A stretch of 64,000 nt of DNA, taken from the NCBI RefSeq assembly GCF_000518645.1, contig NZ_JADZ01000005.1, positions 62,001-126,000 on the forward strand, given 5' to 3'. Each line of letters opens with the position of its first letter. Position 1 is the first letter of the stretch. A program made the translations under genes and the position numbers. The notes beneath the pieces were generated by a model. It saw nothing but the letters and a program-made list of their open reading frames with translations. It had not been told where the DNA came from and made no database searches. The stretch is from Curvibacter gracilis ATCC BAA-807. Its GTDB lineage: Bacteria > Pseudomonadota > Gammaproteobacteria > Burkholderiales > Burkholderiaceae_C. Positions 18,410 to 26,369 of the stretch are shown here, piece by piece.

Positions 18410-19198
18410 ATGGAGGATTTTTCAGAGGACGCACAAGGCCTGCAGCATCAAGTCCTGGGGGCGCAGATCCTTCAGGCGGTGACCCCGCAGGGCTTGCCTT
18501 TGTTGTACCTGAGCCCTTTGAGCGTGGCTGGTCAGCCGGCCCGTGGGGGTGTGCCCTTGCTGTTCCCTCAGTTTGCCCAGTTTGGCCCAGGGCGCAAGCA
18601 CGGTTTTGCCCGGCATCACCCCTGGGTGCTGGAGCACGCTGAGCCTCAGTCCCTGAGCTATCGCCTGGATGTGTTGCCGGGCCAGTTCGAGGGATGGCCT
18701 CACGCTGCGCGATTGCGTCTGAAGGCCACCCTGGCCAGCGAAACCTTGAAACTGCAATGGCAGGTGGAAAACACCGGCCAGACGGGTTTCGAATGGGGTG
18801 GCGGCCTGCATCCGTATTGGGCAGTGCCGTCGCTGGAGGCCTGTGAGCTGTTGGGGCTGGAGCATACGCCGGGGCTGGACAGCCTGTCGGGCCAGCCCTT
18901 GCTGCCCCAGGCTCAGCCCTGGCGCTTTGGTCCTGAGGGCATGGAGTATTTGTTCGAGGGGCTGCCCGCGCTGCAACTGAGAACCCCCACCCACACCCTG
19001 CACTTGCAGGGCAGTGGATTCACGCAGTGGATGGTCTGGAATCCAGGGTTGGAAGGGGCCAAGGGGTTGGCGGATCTACCCGATCATGATGCCCTGCGTT
19101 TCATTTGCATCGAACCGGTGTGCGCCCGCCCCATGCAGTGGCTGGCGCCGGGCGCGGGTTTCGAGGGCACGCTGCAGGTGCGTTGGGAAGGCGCTTAG
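18410..19198 (+). CDS. D-hexose-6-phosphate mutarotase (YeaD-like, aldose 1-epimerase fold)
   Basis: Galactose-mutarotase-like beta-sandwich enzyme expected to interconvert anomers of hexose 6-phosphates. 262 residues from ATG 18410, which has GAGG seven bases upstream; a GTG at 18398 overlapping the rng stop is an alternative. Visible blocks are GGVPLLFPQFAQFGP with the catalytic-type His in KHGFARHHPW, GGGLHPYWAV (second His) and the terminal CIEPVCARPMQWLAPGAGFEG with the conserved Glu. Substrate is assigned by family. A decayed copy of its C-terminal coding region follows directly. Confidence 0.85.
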   Translation: MEDFSEDAQGLQHQVLGAQILQAVTPQGLPLLYLSPLSVAGQPARGGVPLLFPQFAQFGPGRKHGFARHHPWVLEHAEPQSLSYRLDVLPGQFEGWPHAARLRLKATLASETLKLQWQVENTGQTGFEWGGGLHPYWAVPSLEACELLGLEHTPGLDSLSGQPLLPQAQPWRFGPEGMEYLFEGLPALQLRTPTHTLHLQGSGFTQWMVWNPGLEGAKGLADLPDHDALRFICIEPVCARPMQWLAPGAGFEGTLQVRWEGA

Positions 19199-19310
19199 GG
19201 GCTTATCCCCGCTGCGCCTGAAGATGCCCTGCACAGGTGGTCCTTGCAGGGCAGCGGATTCGTACAGTGACTGATTTGGAATTCGTCGCTTGAAGAGGGC
19301 ATGGGCCCCG
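19199..19310 (+). pseudogene. Decayed duplicate of the mutarotase 3' end
   Basis: Immediately after the mutarotase stop, in the same frame, the DNA reads ALHRWSLQGSGFVQ, a stop, then LIWNSSLEEGMG. This matches the mutarotase segment TLHLQGSGFTQ-WMVWNPGLEGAKG encoded at about 18994-19065, exactly 240 bases upstream. Nucleotide identity over the aligned 60 or so bases is around 70% by eye. It is a non-functional remnant of a tandem duplication or of a recombination between homologues. Confidence 0.6.
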
Positions 19311-19345
19311 CAGCGAGGCCTAATTAAAGGGCCTAAATGTTATCT

Positions 19346-19365
19346 GCATCGATTTTAATCGACGC
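19346..19365. other. Near-perfect 20-bp palindrome between convergent genes
   Basis: GCATCGATTTTAATCGACGC is palindromic but for one internal pair and the centre. It lies in a locally AT-rich stretch between the mutarotase remnant and the convergent msbA end. It could be a bidirectional terminator stem or a protein-binding site; no T-run follows on either strand. Confidence 0.3.
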
Positions 19366-19430
19366 CTCTCAAGCCAGTTTTCCAGAAGCAAGGGCGTTGA
19401 GAGGGGGCTTCAGGCACGCTGGGAGCGTCC

Positions 19431-21245
19431 TCAGGGCCCGGTTGCGCTGTCGAGCGAGGTGCTTGGGGCGGTGCCGTGCCCGCCGCCGCTTTGGGCCTGC
19501 AAGCGTGCGTAAAGGCCTTGGCGGGCCATCAGTTCCGCATGGGTGCCTTGTTCGGCAATCCGCCCCTCCGCCATCACCACCACACGGTTCGCATGCTCGA
19601 TGGTGGACAGGCGGTGGGCGATCACCACGGTGGTGCGGCCCGCCATCAGCCGGTTCAAGGCCTCTTGAACCAGGCGTTCGGACTCGGTGTCCAGTGCTGA
19701 GGTGGCTTCGTCGAGGATCAGGATCGGGGCGTCCTTGTACAGGGCCCGGGCAATGGCCAGACGTTGCCGCTGTCCACCCGACAATTGATGCGCGTTGTGC
19801 CCCACGACGCTGCGCAGCCCATCGGGCTGCCTGGCCACGTAGTCGCCCAGGTTGGCGGCCTGCAGGCAGGCCAGCACACGCGCATCATCCACGGCCTGGC
19901 CCATGGCCACGTTGTTGGCCAGGCTGTCGTTGAACATCACCACATCTTGGCTGACCAGAGCGAACTGGTGGCGCAGCGAACCCAGGTTCCAGTCGGGCAG
20001 GGCGACGCCGTCCAGCAAGACCTGGCCCTGGCTGGGGCTCACAAAACGGGGCAGCAGATTGGCCAGTGTGGTCTTGCCTGAGCCCGAGGGACCGACCAGG
20101 GCCACCACCTCGCCGGGCTCGATGCGCAGGCTGACCTTGTCCAGGGCGGGCGGGCTGTCGGCGTGGTAGCTCACGGAGACGTCCTGCAGTTCCAGATGCC
20201 CGCGCACGGTGGCGGCCCGGTGCGGACCTTCGGTTTCGGGCTGAACCTGGTCCATCAGGCGCAGGCCCCGCTCCAGCGCAGCCAGCCCGCGGGTCAGCGG
20301 ATTGGCCAGGTCGGCAAGGCGCCGGATGGGGGCGATCAGCATCAGCATGGCGGTGATGAAGGCCACAAAGCCCCCCACGGTGATGGACGCGTTGGCGGCA
20401 CCGGCCACCTGGCGTCCCTGCCAAAGCGCCACGCAGATCACCACAGACAAGGCGCCCGCCGACAGCAACTGGGTCAGGGGCGTCATGGCGGAGGAGGCAA
20501 TCGTGCCCTTGATGGCCAGGCCGCGCAGGCGCTGGCTCAGCCCCTCAAAACGGCCCGCCTGGCCACTCTGCGCGCCATGCAGTCGCACCATGCGGTGGGC
20601 CAGCACGTTCTCTTCCACCACATAGGCCAGCTCATCGGTGGCTTGCTGGCTGGCCTTGGTCAGGCGGTAAAGGCGTTTGGACAGCGTTTTCATGACCCAG
20701 GCCACACCCGGTACCACCACCCCCACGATCAGGGTGAGCTGCCAGTTCAGGTACAGCAGGTAGCCCAGCAGGGCCAGCAGGGTGAAGCCATCACGTGAGA
20801 AGCCGAGGGCCGATTGCACCAGCAATTGGGCACCGGTCTGCACCTCGTAGACCACCGTGTTGGACAAGGCGCTGGCACTTTGCTCGCGAAACAGACGCAG
20901 GTCGGCGCTGAGCAAGCGTGCAAACAGGTCTTTGCGCAGGCGCATCATGCCGTCATTGGCGATGCGTGCCAGCGCGTACTGGGCGACAAATTGGGCCAAG
21001 CCGCGCACGGCGAACAGGCCCATCAAGGCCAGTGGCACAAACCACAGCGGCAAGGTGCCCTTGGTGAAGCCCTGGTCCAGCAGCGGCTGCATCAGGGCCG
21101 GGATCAAAGGTTCGGTGCCGGCCCCGACCAGGGTGGCCAGCACCGCCATGCTCCAGGCCATGGGCTGGCGGCCGAAGTAGCCATTCAGGCGCGCCAGTCG
21201 TTGGCGCAGGGGCAGGGTGGGGTGGTTGGCTTCGTCGGTGGGCAT
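19431..21245 (-). CDS. msbA: Lipid A export ABC transporter (MsbA-type)
   Basis: Half-transporter of 604 residues that would flip lipid A-core across the inner membrane as a homodimer. Five to six membrane helices fill residues about 30-315, then the ATPase domain has Walker A GPSGSGKTT, signature LSGGQRQRLAIARAL, Walker B ILILDEATSALD and the switch His in IAHRLSTI. Length and N-terminal style (YFGRQPMAWSMAVLATLVGAGTEPLIPALMQPLL) fit betaproteobacterial MsbA. It stands alone, divergent from tolB and convergent with the mutarotase. A drug-exporting relative is the only serious alternative. Confidence 0.9.
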   Translation of the reverse strand: MPTDEANHPTLPLRQRLARLNGYFGRQPMAWSMAVLATLVGAGTEPLIPALMQPLLDQGFTKGTLPLWFVPLALMGLFAVRGLAQFVAQYALARIANDGMMRLRKDLFARLLSADLRLFREQSASALSNTVVYEVQTGAQLLVQSALGFSRDGFTLLALLGYLLYLNWQLTLIVGVVVPGVAWVMKTLSKRLYRLTKASQQATDELAYVVEENVLAHRMVRLHGAQSGQAGRFEGLSQRLRGLAIKGTIASSAMTPLTQLLSAGALSVVICVALWQGRQVAGAANASITVGGFVAFITAMLMLIAPIRRLADLANPLTRGLAALERGLRLMDQVQPETEGPHRAATVRGHLELQDVSVSYHADSPPALDKVSLRIEPGEVVALVGPSGSGKTTLANLLPRFVSPSQGQVLLDGVALPDWNLGSLRHQFALVSQDVVMFNDSLANNVAMGQAVDDARVLACLQAANLGDYVARQPDGLRSVVGHNAHQLSGGQRQRLAIARALYKDAPILILDEATSALDTESERLVQEALNRLMAGRTTVVIAHRLSTIEHANRVVVMAEGRIAEQGTHAELMARQGLYARLQAQSGGGHGTAPSTSLDSATGP

Positions 21246-21333
21246 GTTGGCGCCGATTCTACGGGCCCCCTGCTTGCCTCAACGGTTCGCAAGCAGGCGT
21301 CGGGACGGCGTGAAGGTCCGTGTTTGATACAGA

Positions 21334-21364
21334 TTGACACCTCTGCAGGGCGTGTAAAGTACAC
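21334..21364 (+). promoter_or_regulatory. Candidate tolB promoter region with short dyad
   Basis: A perfect -35-like TTGACA (21334-21339) is followed by the dyad GTGTA-AAG-TACAC (21352-21364), which covers the expected -10 position; the best -10 match, TAAAGT, is only 15 bases away. A protein binding the dyad could control access. The rest of the 235-base msbA/tolB gap shows nothing else clear. Confidence 0.3.
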
Positions 21365-21480
21365 ACTTTGTGACAGTGCCCCTCGGGCAGTGTGTAACAT
21401 CACGGTCTTTGGCGCGGCCCCTTTCGCCTTTCATCAGCCGCCCGACCGATTCCCGTGTCGTCACCTGACCACCACTGCGA

Positions 21481-22800
21481 ATGAATCTTCAACGTCACGA
21501 TCTCCCCGCTTCCGCTCCCCTGTTCCATGCTTCGCGGCGCGTTGTGCTGTCGGCCTTGGCCTTGTCGGCCGCCGTGCCGGCACTGGCCCAGTTCCGTGTC
21601 GAAGTATCCGGTGTGGGCCTGACGCAATTGCCCATTGCGGTGGCACCCTTCAAGGGCGAAGCCGGCACTCCGCAAAGGCCGGCCAGCATCATCGCCGCCG
21701 ACCTGGAGCGAAGCGGCCAGTTCCGCCCCATCGACGCCTCCGGTCCTCAACTGGATGAGGCCTCCCGCCCCGAGATGAGCGCCTGGCGACAGCGAAACAC
21801 TGATTCGCTGGTGACGGGCAGCATCTCCAAGTTGGCCGATGGCCGTTACGACGTCCGCTTCAGGTTGTGGGATGTGGTGCGAGGGCAGGATCTGGGCGGC
21901 CAGAGCTATGCCGTACCGGCCGGCGATCTTCGCCTGGTCTCGCACCGCATCGCTGACTTCGTCTACGAAAAGCTCACCGGTGAAAAGGGCATCTTCTCGA
22001 CCCGCATCGCCTATGTGACCAAGGCGGGTCAGAAGTACAACCTCTGGGTGGCCGATGCCGATGGCGAAAACGCCCAGTCGGCCCTGACCAGCCCCGAACC
22101 CATCATCTCGCCGGCCTGGTCGCCCTCGGGCGGGCAACTGGCCTATGTGTCCTTCGAGTCGCGCAAGCCGGTGGTCTATGTTCACGACGTGGCCAGTGGC
22201 AAGCGCCGACTGATCGCCAATTTCAAGGGCTCCAACAGTGCGCCGGCCTGGTCGCCCGATGGCCGCCAATTGGCCGTCACGCTGAGCCGCGATGGGGGCT
22301 CCCAGCTCTACACCATTGACTCGGTCAACGGCGGTGAACCCCGCAGGCTTTTGCAGAGCAATGGCATTGATACCGAGCCGGTGTATTCGGCCGATGGCCG
22401 ATACATCTACTTCGTCAGTGACCGTGGCGGTGCTCCGCAGATCTACCGCGTGTCCACCTCCGGTGGCGCTGCAGAACGGGTGACCTTCACGGGGGGCTAC
22501 AACATTTCGCCCACGCTGAGCCCGGACGGCCGCTGGCTGGCCTATATCTCGCGTGTGTCCGGCGCCTTCAAGCTGCATGTGATGGACCTCGGCTCGGGCA
22601 CCGTCAACGCGATCACCGACACGATGGCTGATGAGAGTCCCAGTTTTGCACCGAACGGCAAGCTGATCGTCTACGCCACCCAGCAAGGGGGTCGTGAAGC
22701 CCTGATGACCACCACGCTGGACGGCAAGATCAAAGCCCGCCTGGCCGGGCAGGGCGGTGACATCCGCGAGCCGGACTGGGCCCCATTCCAGAAAAATTGA
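21481..22800 (+). CDS. tolB: Tol-Pal system beta-propeller protein TolB
   Basis: Periplasmic component of the Tol-Pal envelope system, which constricts the outer membrane at division and recycles Pal. 439 residues: a signal peptide ending AVPALAQ, an N-terminal alpha/beta domain (about 38-170), then a six-bladed propeller with repeated SPAWSPSG, SAPAWSPDG, EPVYSADG and SPTLSPDG blocks. It is followed by pal and cpoB as usual, but tolQ, tolR and tolA are not upstream; msbA is divergent instead. Those genes must be elsewhere in the genome. Confidence 0.96.
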   Translation: MNLQRHDLPASAPLFHASRRVVLSALALSAAVPALAQFRVEVSGVGLTQLPIAVAPFKGEAGTPQRPASIIAADLERSGQFRPIDASGPQLDEASRPEMSAWRQRNTDSLVTGSISKLADGRYDVRFRLWDVVRGQDLGGQSYAVPAGDLRLVSHRIADFVYEKLTGEKGIFSTRIAYVTKAGQKYNLWVADADGENAQSALTSPEPIISPAWSPSGGQLAYVSFESRKPVVYVHDVASGKRRLIANFKGSNSAPAWSPDGRQLAVTLSRDGGSQLYTIDSVNGGEPRRLLQSNGIDTEPVYSADGRYIYFVSDRGGAPQIYRVSTSGGAAERVTFTGGYNISPTLSPDGRWLAYISRVSGAFKLHVMDLGSGTVNAITDTMADESPSFAPNGKLIVYATQQGGREALMTTTLDGKIKARLAGQGGDIREPDWAPFQKN

Positions 22801-22869
22801 GCTTGGCCGTGCCTTGTGCACGGCGGGCCTGACAGACCTACAGATCCACATCATTCAGGAGTTTTTTTC

Positions 22870-23412
22870 ATGAGCCAACGTTTCTCTATCGCCCTGGTCG
22901 CCGCCATGCTGGTGGCTGGTTGCAGCTCCGGCGTCAAGCTGGATCAGGCCCCGGTCGAAGACCGCAGCGCCACGAGCACCACGGGCTCCACCGATGCCAA
23001 CGGCAACACCTCCGGCACGGCCCAGAGTGGCGTCAAAGGCGTTGACCTGAACGGTGCCGACAGCAAGGTGGCGGGCCCGGTCGGTGTGGAACGTCTGGTG
23101 TATTTCGATTACGACAGCTACGTGGTCAAGCCCCAATTCCAGGCACTGCTGGATGCCCATGCACGCTTCCTGAAGGCCAATCCGGCCCGCAAGGTGAACC
23201 TGGAGGGCCACACCGACGAACGCGGTGGTCGCGAATACAACCTGGCCCTGGGCCAGAAGCGTGCCGAGGCTGTGCGTCGTTCGCTGACCTTGCTGGGTGT
23301 GTCCGATTCGCAGCTGGAAGCGGTGAGTTTCGGCAAGGAAAAGCCGGTGGCCCTGGGCTCTGACGAAGCCTCCCTGGCGCAGAACCGTCGCGTTGAGATC
23401 ACTTACCGTTGA
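22870..23412 (+). CDS. pal: Peptidoglycan-associated outer-membrane lipoprotein Pal
   Basis: Outer-membrane lipoprotein linking the membrane to peptidoglycan; 180 residues. The lipobox LVAGC puts the lipidated cysteine at residue 17. A Ser/Thr/Gly-rich linker (about 30-60) precedes the OmpA-like domain, with [20 protein letters not shown] and the diaminopimelate-binding block [23 protein letters not shown] 22870 is preceded by AGGAG at 8-12 bases. Partner of TolB encoded 69 bases upstream. Confidence 0.97.
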   Translation: MSQRFSIALVAAMLVAGCSSGVKLDQAPVEDRSATSTTGSTDANGNTSGTAQSGVKGVDLNGADSKVAGPVGVERLVYFDYDSYVVKPQFQALLDAHARFLKANPARKVNLEGHTDERGGREYNLALGQKRAEAVRRSLTLLGVSDSQLEAVSFGKEKPVALGSDEASLAQNRRVEITYR

Positions 23413-23414
23413 TC

Positions 23415-24206
23415 ATGGCCATGCGCTGCACCATGACCCCTGTTGCCCGCGCCCTGTCGGGTGTGGCTTTGGCCTGCGCGGCCCTGGTTTCGCAGCCCAG
23501 CCAGGCTGCGCTGTTTGGTGACGATGAGGCGCGTCAGGCCATCATCGAGTTGCGCCAGAAAGTGGATGTTCAAGCTCGGCGCCAAGCTGATGAGGCCTCT
23601 CGGGCCGCCGAGGACTTGGGCCAGTTGCGCCGCAGCCTGCTGGATCTGCAAGCTCAGATCGAGACCTTGCGTGCCGAGCAGGCCAGTCTGCGCGGTCAGA
23701 ACGAACAACTTGCGCGCGACGTGGCCGAACTGCAACGGCGTCAGAAGGACATTGCCCAGGGCGTGGACGACCGCCTGCGGCGCTTCGAGCCTGTCAAGGT
23801 GACTGTGGATGGGCGTGAGTTCTCTGTCGATCCGGCCGAGAAAAAGGATTTCGAAGCCGCTTTGGGGCAGTTCCGCCAGGGGGCCTTCCCCCAAGCGCAG
23901 AGCGCATTTGCCGACTTCATCCGACGCTATCCGCAAAGCGGCTACATGCCCACCGCGTTGTTCTGGCTGGGCAATGCCCAGTATGCAACGCGTGATTACA
24001 AAGAGGCCATTGCCAACTTCAAGACGCTGCTGAGTGTGGCCTCCGACTCCCCGCGTGCGCCCGAGGCCGCGTTGTCGATTGCCAACTGCCAGACCGAGTT
24101 GAAGGACACCAAGGCTGCCCGCAAGACGCTGGAAGACCTGGTCAAGGTGTACCCGCAGTCCGAGGCCGCCACGGCGGCACGCGACCGCATCGCCCGCATG
24201 AAGTGA
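23415..24206 (+). CDS. cpoB: Cell division coordinator CpoB (YbgF)
   Basis: Periplasmic protein coordinating PBP1B peptidoglycan synthesis with Tol-driven outer-membrane constriction. 263 residues: signal peptide ending PSQA (about residue 28), a trimerising coiled coil (about 36-120, heptads with DEASRAAEDLGQLRRSLLDL), a short linker and C-terminal TPR repeats (FRQGAFPQAQSAFADFIRRYPQSGY, DYKEAIANFKTLL, KAARKTLEDLVKVYPQS). ATG 23415 lies two bases after the pal stop, so tolB-pal-cpoB form one unit. Confidence 0.95.
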   Translation: MAMRCTMTPVARALSGVALACAALVSQPSQAALFGDDEARQAIIELRQKVDVQARRQADEASRAAEDLGQLRRSLLDLQAQIETLRAEQASLRGQNEQLARDVAELQRRQKDIAQGVDDRLRRFEPVKVTVDGREFSVDPAEKKDFEAALGQFRQGAFPQAQSAFADFIRRYPQSGYMPTALFWLGNAQYATRDYKEAIANFKTLLSVASDSPRAPEAALSIANCQTELKDTKAARKTLEDLVKVYPQSEAATAARDRIARMK

Positions 24207-24210
24207 CCCT

Positions 24211-25017
24211 GTGACGGATGTGCTGGTGGGCCTGGAGCCCGATCTGGAGCGGCGCTTCGGCGGGCTGGCCCGTTTGTACGGTGTCGATGGCGCCGCGCGC
24301 ATCCGTGCCGCCCACGTGGTGGTGATTGGCATCGGGGGCGTGGGCTCTTGGGCGGCCGAGGCCTTGGCGCGCAGTGGTGTGGCCGAGTTGACCTTGATCG
24401 ACCTGGACAACGTGGCTGAATCCAACATCAATCGGCAGATCCACGCCCTGGGTGCGACGGTAGGTCAGGCCAAGGTGGATGCCATGGCCGAGCGCATCGC
24501 CGACATTCATCCGGCCTGCGTGGTGCACCGGGTGGAAGACTTTGTGACGCCAGAGAACTGGCCGGGCTTCTGTCCAGCCGGGGCTTCGGCGGTCATCGAT
24601 GCCTGCGATCAGGTCAAGACCAAGACGGCACTGGCAGCCTGGGCCAGGCGCAGTTCGGTGCCCTTCATTTCGGTGGGCGCGGCTGGTGGCAAGCGGCACG
24701 CCCATCTGGTGGACATCGACGACCTGAGTCAGACCACGCACGACCCCTTGCTGGCCCAACTTCGGTATCGCCTGCGGCGCGAGCAGGGGGCCCCCAAGGA
24801 CGGCAAGCGCATGGGGGTGTGCTGCGTGTTCAGTCGTGAGGCGGTGGCGCCCCCGGATCCATCCTGCCAGTTGTCCGGTGATGGGTCCTTGAACTGCCAT
24901 GGCTACGGCTCGGTGGTCAGTGTGACGGCGACGTTCGGACAATGCGCGGCAGGTTGGGTTCTGGATCAATTGGCTGCGCCGAGTTCAAAAAAGCTCAAAA
25001 AACACGATATAATCTGA
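24211..25017 (+). CDS. tcdA: tRNA threonylcarbamoyladenosine dehydratase
   Basis: E1-like enzyme that cyclises t6A37 of ANN-decoding tRNAs to ct6A. 268 residues from a GTG at 24211. Rossmann nucleotide site VIGIGGVGSWAAEALARSG (near 38-56), LIDLDNVAESNINRQ and DACDQVKTK are characteristic of TcdA rather than MoeB/ThiF. The 3' end of the gene carries a promoter for tRNA-Lys, which is itself an ANN-decoding tRNA and so a probable substrate: an attractive but possibly chance linkage. Confidence 0.94.
   Translation: MTDVLVGLEPDLERRFGGLARLYGVDGAARIRAAHVVVIGIGGVGSWAAEALARSGVAELTLIDLDNVAESNINRQIHALGATVGQAKVDAMAERIADIHPACVVHRVEDFVTPENWPGFCPAGASAVIDACDQVKTKTALAAWARRSSVPFISVGAAGGKRHAHLVDIDDLSQTTHDPLLAQLRYRLRREQGAPKDGKRMGVCCVFSREAVAPPDPSCQLSGDGSLNCHGYGSVVSVTATFGQCAAGWVLDQLAAPSSKKLKKHDII
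24984..25013 (+). promoter_or_regulatory. Sigma-70 promoter for tRNA-Lys inside tcdA
   Basis: TTCAAA (24984-24989) and a perfect TATAAT (25008-25013), spaced 18 bases, lie in the last codons of tcdA in an unusually AT-rich stretch. The implied start near 25020 is 40 bases before the tRNA, leaving a short 5' leader to be trimmed. Confidence 0.6.
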
Positions 25018-25059
25018 GGCTTCGCTGATTCAGATAATCAAAAATTTGAAAAGGCTGTT

Positions 25060-25135
25060 GGGACGTTAGCTCAGTTGGTAGAGCAGCGGACTTTTAATCC
25101 GTTTGTCGTGGGTTCGACCCCCGCACGTCCCACCA
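25060..25135 (+). tRNA. tRNA-Lys (anticodon TTT)
   Basis: 76 nucleotides with encoded CCA. Acceptor stem GGGACGT pairs with ACGTCCC, D-arm has AGCTCAGTTGGTAGAGC, the anticodon loop is CTTTTAA with anticodon TTT, and the T-arm is GTGGGTTCGACCCCCGC. It reads AAA and AAG lysine codons. It has its own promoter in tcdA and a terminator nine bases downstream. Confidence 0.98.
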
Positions 25136-25144
25136 AAGACACCC

Positions 25145-25171
25145 AAGCCAGCCCGTGGGGCTGGCTTTTTT
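25145..25171 (+). terminator. Intrinsic terminator of tRNA-Lys
   Basis: AAGCCAGCC and GGCTGGCTT form a strong stem around a short CGTG loop, followed by a run of Ts. It ends 12 bases before the acyltransferase start codon, so that gene needs its own signals or read-through. Confidence 0.92.
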
Positions 25172-25183
25172 CATGGGCCGTCA

Positions 25184-26278
25184 ATGACTTCTAGTGCTGT
25201 CAATCGAATGCCTCTGGTCGATGCCCTCAAGGGCGTCGCCTGTGTGCTCATCGTGAGTCACCATCTGGCTTTTTACGGGCCCATGTCTGATGTGGCGCTG
25301 TCCTTGGCGCCCTCGCTCATCAGCTGGCTGTATGACTACGGTCGCCTGGCGGTTCAGGTGTTTCTGGTCATGGCTGGCTTTCTCACCGCAGGTCAGCTGT
25401 CCCGCTTTGCCCGTTCTGGGCAGTGTGTTCCCCTCATGTCTCTGGTCTGGCAGCGCTATCTTCGCCTGGCGATTCCCTACGTCTCTGCCTTGCTGGTGGC
25501 CATCGTCATTGCCGCTTTGATCCGGCCTTGGTTGCACCACGAGTCGGTGCCCTCGGCGCCTGATTTCTGGCGCGTCATCTCCCATGTGTTCATGTTGCAC
25601 AACTGGGTGGGACATGAGGCCTTGTCGGCTGGCGTCTGGTACGTGGCCATCGATTTGCAGTTGTACAGCCTGGCGGTGCTGCTTTTCTGGATCGGCCAGA
25701 AGCTGGCTGGCCCAATGGATCCTCATGACGTGGTGGCCCGCTCGCGACTGACCGCATGGGTGGTCAGCCTGACGAGCATGTTGATGCTTGCGTCGCTCCT
25801 GTTCTTCAACCGGGATGCGGGCTTCGACATCACCGGTCTTTACTTCTTTGGCTCCTATGCCTTGGGCATGATGGCCCGCTGGGCCTCGGGTCGCCGACAC
25901 CCCTGGCTGTGGTTGGCGGCCTTGGCTGCGGTGGGGGGTCTGGCCTTGATGTTGGAGTTCCGCATCCGCATTGCGATCGCCTTGGCAACGTCCATGGTGT
26001 TGGGGGTGGTGTTGTTGCGTGGTTCCTGGCATTGGTTGCATCACGGCTTGCTGGCCTGGTTGGGGCGCATCTCCTATTCGGTGTTTCTGATCCATTTCCC
26101 GGTGTGCCTGGTGTTCAACGCCGCATGGCACCAATGGTTCCCGACCCAGCCCTGGATGAACATCTTGGGGATGGGCTTGGCTTTGGTGACCAGCCTGGCC
26201 TGCGGTCATCTCTTCTGGGCGCTGGTTGAAAATCGCGGCAGCGCCAAGGTGATGGGCGCACTGGGCGCTCTGCGCTGA
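25184..26278 (+). CDS. Acyltransferase family membrane protein (OafA/YrhL type)
   Basis: Multi-spanning acyltransferase_3 protein of 364 residues from ATG 25184 (an internal ATG at 25208 is also possible). The N-terminal block VDALKGVACVLIVSHHLAFYG contains the HH pair of the first helix, followed by YGRLAVQVFLVMAGFLTAG and a second conserved R (RYLRL) region. About ten membrane segments follow. Such enzymes acetylate or acylate surface polysaccharides, peptidoglycan or small metabolites; the substrate is not predictable, and no glycan gene is adjacent. It may be an independent unit between the tRNA terminator and the cytochrome genes. Confidence 0.82.
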   Translation: MTSSAVNRMPLVDALKGVACVLIVSHHLAFYGPMSDVALSLAPSLISWLYDYGRLAVQVFLVMAGFLTAGQLSRFARSGQCVPLMSLVWQRYLRLAIPYVSALLVAIVIAALIRPWLHHESVPSAPDFWRVISHVFMLHNWVGHEALSAGVWYVAIDLQLYSLAVLLFWIGQKLAGPMDPHDVVARSRLTAWVVSLTSMLMLASLLFFNRDAGFDITGLYFFGSYALGMMARWASGRRHPWLWLAALAAVGGLALMLEFRIRIAIALATSMVLGVVLLRGSWHWLHHGLLAWLGRISYSVFLIHFPVCLVFNAAWHQWFPTQPWMNILGMGLALVTSLACGHLFWALVENRGSAKVMGALGALR

Positions 26279-26369
26279 TCCGGTCTTTTATCGGGCTTCT
26301 GCTATGGGCCGCATGGCCGGCACCCGTTAGAGTCTTCGCATCGTTGATTCAAGCCGGGCGAGGTAACGG

